Position numbers and translations under genes: made by a program. Shown here one piece after another: positions 8,317-15,729 of a stretch of 44,113 bases of DNA. Numbering within the stretch: the stretch's first letter is position 1; each line of letters starts with the position of its first letter. The notes beneath the pieces were generated by a model. The model worked only from the letters and a program-made list of their open reading frames with translations. It had not been told where the DNA came from and did no database searches. Source of the stretch: an uncultured Granulosicoccaceae bacterium (lineage in GTDB: Bacteria; Pseudomonadota; Gammaproteobacteria; CALCKW01); assembly GCA_937925815.1 (NCBI GenBank), contig CALAMQ010000023.1, positions 1 through 44,113 on the forward strand, given 5' to 3'.

Positions 8317-8331
8317 CGTGGCGCTCCCCTA

Positions 8332-9084
8332 TCAACCTGAGTTGCGCTTGGATTCGGGCAAGAAGTTGTTTAACAACTGCTCTAGAACCCGTGGATTGAT
8401 CCCTTCCTGGATGCCGGCAACCGATTCAAGAATGAGTCGCTTCTTGAGCTTCTCTTCGGCTGCTCGCAATTTGAGTTTGTCCGATATCGGCAAGGCGATG
8501 GCGTTGGATATGACCGCGCCGTAGAGCGTGGTTAAAAGAGCGACGGCCATAGACGGGCCGATACTCTTGGGGTCGTCCATGTTTCCAAGCATCTGCACCA
8601 GACCCACCAGTGTTCCAATCATGCCCATCGCCGGCGCGGCATCGCCCACCGCAGCAAAGAAATTGGCACCGGTCTCGTGACGCTCGATGGTGAGATTGGT
8701 GTCTTTGGCCAACATGTTCTGCACCACTTCGGGCGGGTTGCCGTCGATACAGAGCGAGATGCCTTTTTGCAAGAATGGATCACTGATCTCGCGACCTTCG
8801 AGCGCCAGCACGCCCTCTTTCCGGGCGACGTTGGCGAGCTCGACCGCCTCTGTGATCAAGTCCTCGGGTGGGATGCTCTTGAACATGAACGCTTTCGCGA
8901 GCACTTTGAACGAGCCAATGAAGTGACCCAGAGTGACGCGCAGCAGCACAGCGAATGTTGTTCCGCCAACGACGATGAGCATGGACGGGATGTCTATGAA
9001 AGCCCCAAAGCTTCCACCAACGAGGATTGCCCCGGCGATAATGCCGAGCGCCCCTACAAGCCCTACTAGCGTGGCGATATCCAC
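8332..9084 (-). CDS. pomA: Flagellar stator protein PomA/MotA family
   Basis: Inner-membrane, torque-generating half of the stator. The 250-aa protein has four hydrophobic segments: MDIATLVGLVGALGIIAGAI at the start, IDIPSMLIVVGGTTFAVLL next, and two near residues 145-205. The MotA signature GDAAPAMGMIGTLVGLVQML is present, with the conserved prolines. The cytoplasmic loop holds the acidic and basic residues expected for rotor contact (KEGVLALEGREI). The GTG at 9084 has AGG about 8 nt upstream. It is followed by pomB 15 bp later and preceded by a FliA-like promoter at 9130-9156. No other flagellar gene is in the window, which fits stator genes lying apart from the main flagellar clusters. Confidence 0.96.
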   Translation of the reverse strand: MDIATLVGLVGALGIIAGAILVGGSFGAFIDIPSMLIVVGGTTFAVLLRVTLGHFIGSFKVLAKAFMFKSIPPEDLITEAVELANVARKEGVLALEGREISDPFLQKGISLCIDGNPPEVVQNMLAKDTNLTIERHETGANFFAAVGDAAPAMGMIGTLVGLVQMLGNMDDPKSIGPSMAVALLTTLYGAVISNAIALPISDKLKLRAAEEKLKKRLILESVAGIQEGINPRVLEQLLNNFLPESKRNSG

Positions 9085-9129
9085 TGCCGCTACCTGCTCC
9101 TGCCGTCATTGTGAGTCCAAGCGAAACAT

Positions 9130-9156
9130 GGATCGGCTAGTAGGCAGCGCTCTTGA
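9130..9156 (-). promoter_or_regulatory. FliA (sigma-28)-like promoter for pomAB-pilZ
   Basis: On the reverse strand TCAA, a 15-bp spacer and GCCGATCC fit the flagellar sigma-28 pattern (TAAA or TCAA, N15, GCCGATAA). The transcript would begin about 40 nt before the pomA GTG. Sequence and spacing are seen; use by FliA is inferred from the gene it precedes. Confidence 0.65.
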
Positions 9157-9257
9157 GCGCGCACACACAGCCTGAGAAGCAAAAGACCACCTATTGACTG
9201 CTTCGACAAACCGATTCAGGTCCAGCTTTGCTACACTTTTAACGGCACTTCTTCTGT

Positions 9258-9334
9258 GCTCCGGTAGCTCAGCTGGATAGAGCGTTCCCCTCCTAAGGGA
9301 AAAGTCGGGGGTTCGAATCCCTCCCGGAGCGCCA
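9258..9334 (+). tRNA. tRNA-Arg (anticodon CCT)
   Basis: A complete 77-nt cloverleaf. The acceptor stem GCTCCGG pairs with CCGGAGC. The D-arm is GCTC/GAGC, and the anticodon stem TTCCC/GGGAA holds the loop CTCCTAA, so the anticodon is CCT (reads AGG). The T-arm is GGGGG TTCGAAT CCCTC, with one G-U pair. Discriminator G and CCA are encoded. It lies alone between pomA and the astacin gene; I see no attachment site or integrase nearby. Confidence 0.97.
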
Positions 9335-9512
9335 GCTCCCTTGCACTCTCGAGCACCCTCACGCGGCAAAACTTGCCGCTTAGCGGTCAAGATTTTCCAC
9401 CGCATACCGACAAAAGCCACAGCCCCGACGTGCACCTGCTGCGCAGACCACGCTTGCGGCCGTACAGCCCGTGCCGTCCATCGCGGACACTTGCCACTTG
9501 TCGGAAGCCCTC

Positions 9513-11126
9513 ATGTTCCTTCGTCTAGCACTCGCCACCTTGATCAGCGCCTGTCTCACGCCGTGGCTTCACGCGGCAGATGCACCCGAAACCGTCGCAG
9601 GTGAAGGCGCACCGGCCTCGTTGGCCATAGCGCCTTTCGATGGCGGTGGCACACAGGCCATCTCGGTGCAGCACGGCTCACTTGGCGCGGTGTTCGAGGG
9701 TGACATTCTGTTGCAAGTGAGCGAGACCAGCGCATCAGATCGTGTGCTGGCGCGCGGCTTTGGCACGGCTGTGAACGGGGCGTTGTGGCCGGACGGCGTC
9801 TTGCCATACACCATCGACAGCTCGATCAGCAGTACGATGGAGTCGCGGATTTTATCGGCCATCGCGCATTGGAATCAGAAGACGCCGGTCACTATTGTCG
9901 AGCGCACATCGGCTAACGCGAGCAGCTACCCCAACTACGTGACCTTCACCGACTACAGCGGCTGTGCGTCGTACCTTGGGCGCATTGGTGGCCAACAACC
10001 CATTTACACAGGTTCAGCTTGCTCGACGGGCAATGTGATTCACGAGATCGGCCATGCGCTTGGGCTGTACCACGAGCACACCCGACCGGACCGGGATGAC
10101 CACATCCAGCTCAATTGGGGCAACATCAACAGCAGCTACAGCTACAACTTCGACATGGTGACATCCAATGTCACCACGACCAGTGCTTATGATTTGGGGT
10201 CGGTGATGCATTATGGTGAATATTTTTTCACAACGAACGGCCAAAAGACGCTCGAATCGATCTACCCAACAACCCTGGTGATCGGGCAGCGATCAGGATT
10301 GAGCGACCTCGACATAGCGGGCATCAACGCGCTCTACGCCTCTGAGGTTGACGCAAATTTCGGCATGACGCCGACACACCCGTACTCGAATCAAGCGATT
10401 GCGCTGCAATTGACATTCGACAACACGCAACACAGCAGCCTCGCACTGACTTCAACCCAGATCGACATTGCAAGCGGCGCCGCGTACGTTGGCAACCAAA
10501 ATAGCGATTGGAGTTGCACTCAATCGGGCAGCGCCGTCAATTGCGCCGGCCCAACATTGGGTCTCGGGCAGTCGAGTACACTGGACTTGAGCTTCACAGC
10601 ACCGGCCAGTGTCAGCAGCGATTTGCTGTTTTTTGCGACGTCGACCGTGACACCCTCCAGTGGCGGCGCCGTGACTCACACTGCCTCTGCGTCATTTGAC
10701 ATGACCTCGTATAACATGGCGCCAGTAATCACGGCCGGACAGTACTTTGCGGTGAGCAACACCTCTCTGGCGTCTGGCACTTATCTCGGGCGGGTCGAGG
10801 CGACGGATCCAAACGGTGATGCTGTGCAAGCCTGGCAACTGCTTTCAACTGATGCACCCAATGCCGTGCAAGTGGTCAGCGCAACCGGTGACCTCTTTGT
10901 CGACGACGCCGCGGCCTTCGCCGCAAGCATCGACAATGTGATTGCCATCGGGCTGAGTGCATCTGACGGTTCCCTGAACAGCGTCGAAACACAAGTGACC
11001 CTCGGCACGGGTGCGCCGGCCACTGCCGCGTTGACCAGCAAATCTGGCGACCCGGCCTCTGGTGCAGTATTCAGCCTGCTCGCTTTGATTGGGTTGCGTC
11101 GTAGAACAAAAATACGCCAAGCATGA
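9513..11126 (+). CDS. Secreted astacin-family (M12A) zinc metalloprotease with C-terminal sorting-type tail
   Basis: Extracellular or surface endopeptidase. A signal peptide (MFLRLALATLISACLTPWLHA) is followed by a catalytic domain of about 200 residues. This carries the full astacin signature HEIGHALGLYHEHTRPDRD (three zinc His and the catalytic Glu) and the Met-turn SVMHY. The C-terminal half is Thr/Ser-rich, with repeated beta-type segments that look like immunoglobulin-like or cadherin-like domains. The last 22 residues run Ser-Gly, a hydrophobic stretch (AVFSLLALIGL), then RRR, resembling GlyGly-CTERM or PEP-CTERM-type sorting signals. No VPEP motif is present. The ATG at 9513 is chosen over one 14 codons upstream because it starts the signal peptide and has GGAAG about 7 nt before it. 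About 537 aa. Confidence 0.9.
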   Translation: MFLRLALATLISACLTPWLHAADAPETVAGEGAPASLAIAPFDGGGTQAISVQHGSLGAVFEGDILLQVSETSASDRVLARGFGTAVNGALWPDGVLPYTIDSSISSTMESRILSAIAHWNQKTPVTIVERTSANASSYPNYVTFTDYSGCASYLGRIGGQQPIYTGSACSTGNVIHEIGHALGLYHEHTRPDRDDHIQLNWGNINSSYSYNFDMVTSNVTTTSAYDLGSVMHYGEYFFTTNGQKTLESIYPTTLVIGQRSGLSDLDIAGINALYASEVDANFGMTPTHPYSNQAIALQLTFDNTQHSSLALTSTQIDIASGAAYVGNQNSDWSCTQSGSAVNCAGPTLGLGQSSTLDLSFTAPASVSSDLLFFATSTVTPSSGGAVTHTASASFDMTSYNMAPVITAGQYFAVSNTSLASGTYLGRVEATDPNGDAVQAWQLLSTDAPNAVQVVSATGDLFVDDAAAFAASIDNVIAIGLSASDGSLNSVETQVTLGTGAPATAALTSKSGDPASGAVFSLLALIGLRRRTKIRQA

Positions 11127-11130
11127 AGAC

Positions 11131-11161
11131 AAAAAAAAGGCAGCCATAAGGCTGCCTTTTT
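11131..11161. terminator. Bidirectional intrinsic terminator
   Basis: GGCAGCC (11139-11145) and GGCTGCC (11150-11156) pair around an ATAA loop. Eight A residues lie on the left and five T residues on the right, so both strands show stem plus U-tract. It ends the astacin gene on the plus strand and the tyrosine autokinase gene (stop at 11184) on the minus strand. Confidence 0.93.
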
Positions 11162-11183
11162 GGTTAGACCTTCGAGACCATCG

Positions 11184-13484
11184 CTAGAGCGAGCTGAAAT
11201 CGTCCGCGTCTTCGATGACCTTCTTTTTGCTGGCCTGGGCGCTGCCCTCTGAGTAGCCGTAGTAGTCGTAGTAGCCTTGGTAATAGTGGTCGCCACCGTA
11301 AGCCTTGAGCTTCTCGATATCGACTTGGGTCACAACCAAGCCCTTAATCGCGGCGCCAATTTGCTGCATGCGACGCACACCGCGCTGCGCAACTGGGAAC
11401 GGGGTTTCACCCGAACGCACCACATACAACACGCTATCAGCGTGGCGTGAGAGTACCAAGGCATCGCTCACTGCCTGAACCGGTGGGCAATCGATGATGA
11501 TGCGGTCGTAGTGTTTGCGAAGCTGCTCGAGCAAGTAGCCAAAACGCTTGCTTGAGATCAGCTCAAGCGGGTTGGCGGGCACGCCTCCAGCGGGCATGAC
11601 ATCCAGATTGCCAACCAAACCTTTGTAAATACAGTCAGCGGCACGCGCGGTTTTCTCAACAAGGTTAACAAGCCCGGGCGAGTCACTCGGAAGTCCAAGC
11701 GTTTTGTGCACGCTCGGTCGACGCATATCCGCATCGATCAGCAACACTTTTTCCATTTCAGACATGGAATGACCAAGGTTCACAGACAGCGTCGATTTGC
11801 CCTCGTTGGGCACGCTGGATGTGATGATCACAAGTTTGTCCGAGTCCTCGCCTCCGGCCAGCGTGAGGCCAGTGCGAATGGTGCGAATCGATTCGGCAAA
11901 GCTGCCCTTGGGGTCATTGAGATTAACCGGGCTCAACGCCAATTCAGTTGCTTTGCCTTGTTTGAGCTTTGGCAAAATGCCGAGCAGCGGAACACCCAGC
12001 TTGGATTCAATTTGATCAGAACCCACCACGCTATCATCGAGATACTCGCGCAAGAACGCGATGGCAACCGAACACATCAGGCCAAGCAAAAATCCGAGTG
12101 CCACCACAAGTGACTTCTTCGGCTTTGCCGGTGACAAGGGTGGCACCGCGGCGTCGGAGATACGCGCATTAGTGGAGTCCAAACTGCTCGCTTCGTCAGT
12201 TTCACGGAAGCGGTTAAAGAAGGTTTCGTACAGATTGCGGTTTGCGTCCACTTCACGCTGCAATTGATCAAGTTCAAAACTCTTGCGGGCAATGTCCTGA
12301 ATTTCCGACTTACCACCTGCAACGCGCGACTCGAGCGTGCGCACATTAGACTGCGCAAGTTCAAAGTCTTTCTGGATTGATGAGATGATGCGTTGAATTT
12401 CGAGATCGAGATTGCGCTCGATCACAACCAAGCGTGAGCGCGCATCGACCATACGTGGGTGGCGGTCACCGTAGCGGTTGGCTAGCTCGTCAATCTCCCG
12501 CTCAACCTGAGCCCGGTCGACCTTGTATGTCTGCACCAACGAGCTCGTTTGCACCGCAGGCAGGTTTTCCAACACATCGGGCGCGTTCGCTGCAAGGCGT
12601 TGCACTTCGTTATAGAGCGCTTCAGCCTCGGCCATCTCGCGCTGAGCATCAACCAATTTGTTTGAGAAATTGGCGAGCTCTTGCTCGTTGAAACGGGTGA
12701 CACCGCCACCGAAGTCGACAAGACCTGTGTCTTCCTTATAAGCCTGCAATTTCTCTTCAGACTCTTGCAACGCCACTTTCAGCACCGACAAACGCTCGGT
12801 CAACCAATCAGCAGCTTTGGCCGTCATCTCAGCTTTGGCATCGAGGTTATCTTCGATGTAAATCTCGCCCACAGAATTGGCAACATGGGCCGCGAATACA
12901 GCGTCAGGTGATTCAAAGCTCAGGCGCACGAGCTTGGTTTTGCGAACGGGTTCGACGCTCAAACGGCCGAGAAACTGTTGCGCTACAAAACGGCGACGCG
13001 TCTCCGGATCCATCGACCGCAGCAAATCCGAGCGTTGATCAAAACTGGCAGCTTCATCGCTCACGCCGAACAATTCACGCACGTAGCCGATGATGTCCAC
13101 GCCACTTGACGTCGTGAAATCTGGGTGTTCTGTGAGGTTGAGTTTGTCTGTGATTTTCTCAGCAAGCTCGCGGGACTTTAGGATTTCAAACTGGGTTTGA
13201 AAGTAATCCGAGTCTGTCGCATCGAATCCGTAGAGCTCTTGAATCGACACCACATTGTTCTGCTCGCCCTCAATAAGCAACGTCGACGTGGCCTGATAAA
13301 TCGGCGTCGCAGCGCTGACGTAAAGAAGTGCCAGGCCCGTGGTGAGCGCGGTGATCAGCGCTATCCACCACTTGTTCTTCAACAGGACGCGCAAATATTC
13401 TTTCAGATTGATCTCATCGTCACCACCGCGCGTGCTCTCGCGGTAGCCGACATCATCGTCCATGGATTGTTGAAAAATCGACAT
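11184..13484 (-). CDS. Polysaccharide co-polymerase / tyrosine autokinase (fused Wzc-like)
   Basis: Inner-membrane protein that sets chain length and phosphorylates its own tyrosine tail during exopolysaccharide assembly. The 766-aa protein has a Wzz domain with a first transmembrane helix at about residues 37-57. A long coiled-coil periplasmic region and a second membrane helix (KSLVVALGFLLGLMCSVAI, near residue 460) follow. The cytoplasmic BY-kinase domain has Walker A SSVPNEGKSTLSVNLG (about 550-565), Walker A' LLIDADMRRPSV and Walker B IIIDCPPV. The C-terminal tyrosine cluster HYYQGYYDYYGYS (about 730-745) is the expected autophosphorylation site. The Wza-like gene is transcribed just before it on the same strand, 66 bp away. 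A second, split co-polymerase and kinase pair lies at 20098-22494. Confidence 0.93.
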   Translation of the reverse strand: MSIFQQSMDDDVGYRESTRGGDDEINLKEYLRVLLKNKWWIALITALTTGLALLYVSAATPIYQATSTLLIEGEQNNVVSIQELYGFDATDSDYFQTQFEILKSRELAEKITDKLNLTEHPDFTTSSGVDIIGYVRELFGVSDEAASFDQRSDLLRSMDPETRRRFVAQQFLGRLSVEPVRKTKLVRLSFESPDAVFAAHVANSVGEIYIEDNLDAKAEMTAKAADWLTERLSVLKVALQESEEKLQAYKEDTGLVDFGGGVTRFNEQELANFSNKLVDAQREMAEAEALYNEVQRLAANAPDVLENLPAVQTSSLVQTYKVDRAQVEREIDELANRYGDRHPRMVDARSRLVVIERNLDLEIQRIISSIQKDFELAQSNVRTLESRVAGGKSEIQDIARKSFELDQLQREVDANRNLYETFFNRFRETDEASSLDSTNARISDAAVPPLSPAKPKKSLVVALGFLLGLMCSVAIAFLREYLDDSVVGSDQIESKLGVPLLGILPKLKQGKATELALSPVNLNDPKGSFAESIRTIRTGLTLAGGEDSDKLVIITSSVPNEGKSTLSVNLGHSMSEMEKVLLIDADMRRPSVHKTLGLPSDSPGLVNLVEKTARAADCIYKGLVGNLDVMPAGGVPANPLELISSKRFGYLLEQLRKHYDRIIIDCPPVQAVSDALVLSRHADSVLYVVRSGETPFPVAQRGVRRMQQIGAAIKGLVVTQVDIEKLKAYGGDHYYQGYYDYYGYSEGSAQASKKKVIEDADDFSSL

Positions 13485-13550
13485 ACTGTATACGACCTAA
13501 AAAAGGGTGATCCCTGTGTGTAGCGGAAAATCTGCTGTGTCTGGGGCGAA

Positions 13551-14123
13551 CTAGAAGAATCCCTCTTCCACCGTAATGATGTCCCCCGGTTCGACACCGT
13601 CTTGGAATCGCATGCGCTCCTTCTTGTCGCCAGTCCCACGTTGCAAATAGATTTTTCGACGCGACGCGCGATCGGTGAAGCCACCTGCCACTGACACAGC
13701 TTTTTCAAGGGTCAAACCTGGCTGATAGGGGTAATCACCGGGCGAGCGCACCTCGCCATTGATGAAAAACGGGCGGTACTCAAGCACCGTGACGCTGACG
13801 CTGGGCTGCTTGAGGTAGCCGTCCATCAACCTTGCCGTGACTAACTGCTCGACCTCTCGACTGGTCTGACCGGATATCGTGAGCTCACCGAGAAAGGAAT
13901 AATTGATGACGCCACGGTCATTGAGCGTCGTCTCAACGGTGAGTTCGTCCTCATCAAACACTTTGATCAGAATTTTGTCGCCCGTGTTGAGGCGGTAGTC
14001 ATTGCCTACAACCAACCCATCAGCAGCATCTTCATCAGCAGACAACGCCAATGTTGGTGCTAGCGCGATGAGAGCGGTTACAACAATCGCGACAAGCGGA
14101 CGCAACATTTTATTGATCAACAT
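13551..14123 (-). CDS. Polysaccharide export protein (Wza-like, short form)
   Basis: Outer-membrane or periplasmic export component that links the co-polymerase to secretion. The 190-aa precursor has a signal peptide (LVAIVVTALIALAPTLALSA) without a lipobox Cys, unlike E. coli Wza. The mature part begins with the Poly_export domain (YRLNTGDKILIKVFDEDELT through SVSVTVLEYRP). One SLBB domain follows (FFINGEVRSPGDYPYQPGLTL...AVSVAGGFTDRAS). It lacks the second SLBB domain and the C-terminal membrane helix of full Wza, which fits the short partner type found beside beta-barrel exporters. The barrel gene upstream (27 bp away) may supply the pore. ATG at 14123. Confidence 0.92.
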   Translation of the reverse strand: MLINKMLRPLVAIVVTALIALAPTLALSADEDAADGLVVGNDYRLNTGDKILIKVFDEDELTVETTLNDRGVINYSFLGELTISGQTSREVEQLVTARLMDGYLKQPSVSVTVLEYRPFFINGEVRSPGDYPYQPGLTLEKAVSVAGGFTDRASRRKIYLQRGTGDKKERMRFQDGVEPGDIITVEEGFF

Positions 14124-14149
14124 TGTTCAGTTTTCCACATCAATCTGAA

Positions 14150-15421
14150 TCAGAGGTTAGCGATCGCGCCAAGGTACAAATTGCGTGTTTCCGCATTACC
14201 GGCGATTTTATCGATATTCTGGGTTTCAAGCCCGCCAACCAATTGCAACCAGCGCCGTGGCGCAAAGCGCAACTCGGCACCTACCTGAGAATAGTCGCTA
14301 TTGGATGAACCATCAGCTTCTTCCTGTGACACTGTTTGTACCTTTATGCGCGTCGAAATTTTGTCGTTCCATTCGTGTCGCCACGTGACACCAAGCGCGC
14401 TGTTCTCACTGACCCCAGCACTGATGACCGAGTTATTCACTTGCTCAAACAAGCTGAACTCGAATCGACTGTAGGGCTTCCACAACCAAAAGAGCTTGGC
14501 GTCGGCAAGAACCGATTTGCTGTCTTCGAGTGTCGATGCATCAAAATCCCACTGGCGGTTGCGCAGACTCACGCTGCCAAACCAGAGGCCCGACAGCTCC
14601 CAAACAACACCCGCTGACACAGTCGTCGTATCGGCATCGCGTTTCACGCCATCCTCGTTGGGCTGGTCATAGTCGAGGCTGCGCAAAATCACATTGCCGA
14701 ACACACGCGTGCGCGGCGAAATGCGGTAATAAAGCTGTGACCAAGCCAGTGTGAAATCGCGATCGTTTTGGCGGGTCTCGTCTTCATTGCTGTTAAATGC
14801 AATCGATCCACCAGCAAGACCACCAACCAACTCGCCCTTCACCGACGGATTCCCATACGAAAAGGCCGCGCCAACTTTGTTGATGCGGTAGGTGTCGACT
14901 TCTTCTAGCGCATCAATGTCCGCATCTGAGAAGTTTAAAGTGCGCGAGAGACCTATTGACTGGTGGGATTGCGCCACGCTAGCTTCGAGATCGAGCCGCC
15001 GCCGAGAGTCGAACGCCGTGTGCGAGTTAACCGACAAGCGGTGATCCTGAAAATCCGCTTGAGGCGCGTCAGCGTGCTGACGGTAGTTGCCAAGGTAACC
15101 GAGCCACAGGGTTTGCTTAGCGCCACTCGCGATGTAATCGACTCGCGGGCTGAGCGTAAAATGACTGGTCTCGGTGGCAGCATCCGGGCTGACCTGCGAG
15201 AACACATTGTCAACTGAGCCAAATTGCAATGACACGCCTGGATAAATAGCGGCTTCACCAACGTCAAAAGCGATTGCGTTGCTGTTGGGGTATGCCGGCT
15301 GTGGCACTTCCTCTGATATCACAATCGGTGCTGACACAATCACCGGAAGTTGCGCGTGTGCCGCCGGAGTTGCTGCGATGATGACAATCAGTGCCGCCAA
15401 GCCGCGGGATTTGTGCTTCAT
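14150..15421 (-). CDS. Outer-membrane beta-barrel protein of the exopolysaccharide operon
   Basis: Probably the outer-membrane pore or an assembly factor for the exported polysaccharide. The 423-aa precursor has a signal peptide (ALIVIIAATPAAHA). The mature region is made of alternating short amphipathic strands such as FTLAWSQLYYRISPRTRVFG and LWFGSVSLRNRQWDF, a pattern matching the putative beta-barrel porin family (BBP2/EpsL-like). The ATG at 15421 follows GGTAG; upstream reading gives a Cys-rich, unlikely N-terminus. It is the first gene of the minus-strand group barrel, Wza-like, Wzc-like, preceded by a 308-bp gap with the regulatory candidates described there. The family assignment rests on pattern and context. 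Confidence 0.75.
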   Translation of the reverse strand: MKHKSRGLAALIVIIAATPAAHAQLPVIVSAPIVISEEVPQPAYPNSNAIAFDVGEAAIYPGVSLQFGSVDNVFSQVSPDAATETSHFTLSPRVDYIASGAKQTLWLGYLGNYRQHADAPQADFQDHRLSVNSHTAFDSRRRLDLEASVAQSHQSIGLSRTLNFSDADIDALEEVDTYRINKVGAAFSYGNPSVKGELVGGLAGGSIAFNSNEDETRQNDRDFTLAWSQLYYRISPRTRVFGNVILRSLDYDQPNEDGVKRDADTTTVSAGVVWELSGLWFGSVSLRNRQWDFDASTLEDSKSVLADAKLFWLWKPYSRFEFSLFEQVNNSVISAGVSENSALGVTWRHEWNDKISTRIKVQTVSQEEADGSSNSDYSQVGAELRFAPRRWLQLVGGLETQNIDKIAGNAETRNLYLGAIANL

Positions 15422-15445
15422 ATTTCTACCGTTAACAAAATAGAA

Positions 15446-15461
15446 AGAAAGGCGCCTTTCT
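15446..15461. promoter_or_regulatory. 16-bp palindrome in the leader of the barrel operon
   Basis: AGAAAGGCGCCTTTCT is a perfect palindrome 25 bp before the barrel start codon. On the minus strand it is followed by a T-rich stretch, so it may form a small hairpin (6-bp stem) in the leader or be a dimeric regulator site. Symmetry is seen; function is unknown. Confidence 0.4.
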
Positions 15462-15515
15462 ATTGCGCTGCTAACAACGCAGTTGACGCGATAAAGTGTG
15501 TACTGCGTAAGTGTT

Positions 15516-15532
15516 CGCAGCCAACACGCCAA
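15516..15532 (-). promoter_or_regulatory. Sigma-54-like promoter match for the barrel operon
   Basis: The reverse strand reads TTGGCGTGTTGGCTGCG. GG and GC stand 10 bp apart as required for -24/-12 promoters, with 9 of 13 informative positions of the consensus. The predicted transcript would have a leader of about 85 nt. Chance matches of this quality occur, so confidence is low. Confidence 0.33.
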
Positions 15533-15615
15533 TTTGCTGACACATAAAGTGACCATTGGGCTACAAACGCAATAGCTGTACCCATGCATGTCAGAGCCAA
15601 AAGTGTAGCCGCCCT

Positions 15616-15643
15616 TTGGCCACTCAACAGACAGGATTAATAC
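15616..15643 (+). promoter_or_regulatory. Weak sigma-70-like promoter for the amidotransferase gene
   Basis: TTGGCC and TAATAC are separated by 16 bp, about 87 nt before the GTG start of the asparagine synthetase-type gene. Both hexamers deviate from consensus. Confidence 0.25.
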
Positions 15644-15729
15644 GCGCAGACGCCTGCAGTGTGCACACAAAATGCTCTAACATCGCATGCGACCACCCTA
15701 AACGACGTCAGACCGGAGAAATGTGAACT

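Larger units (their letters stand above)
15422..15729. other. Divergent intergenic region of the exopolysaccharide locus
   Basis: These 308 bp separate the leftward barrel operon from the rightward amidotransferase gene. I find no coding region. The region holds a 16-bp palindrome (15446-15461), a sigma-54-like match on the minus strand (15516-15532), and a weak sigma-70-like match on the plus strand (15616-15643). A GGAG at about 15715 serves the asnB-type GTG start. Confidence 0.7.

Noticed and set aside
9258-9334. tRNA gene as an integration site of a mobile element
   Set aside because: No integrase, direct repeat of the tRNA end or composition change was seen on either side.
9106-9435. 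Minus-strand reading frame of 109 aa across the tRNA gene (contains GGIRTPDF...)
   Set aside because: It is the antisense translation of tRNA-Arg, a known annotation artefact.
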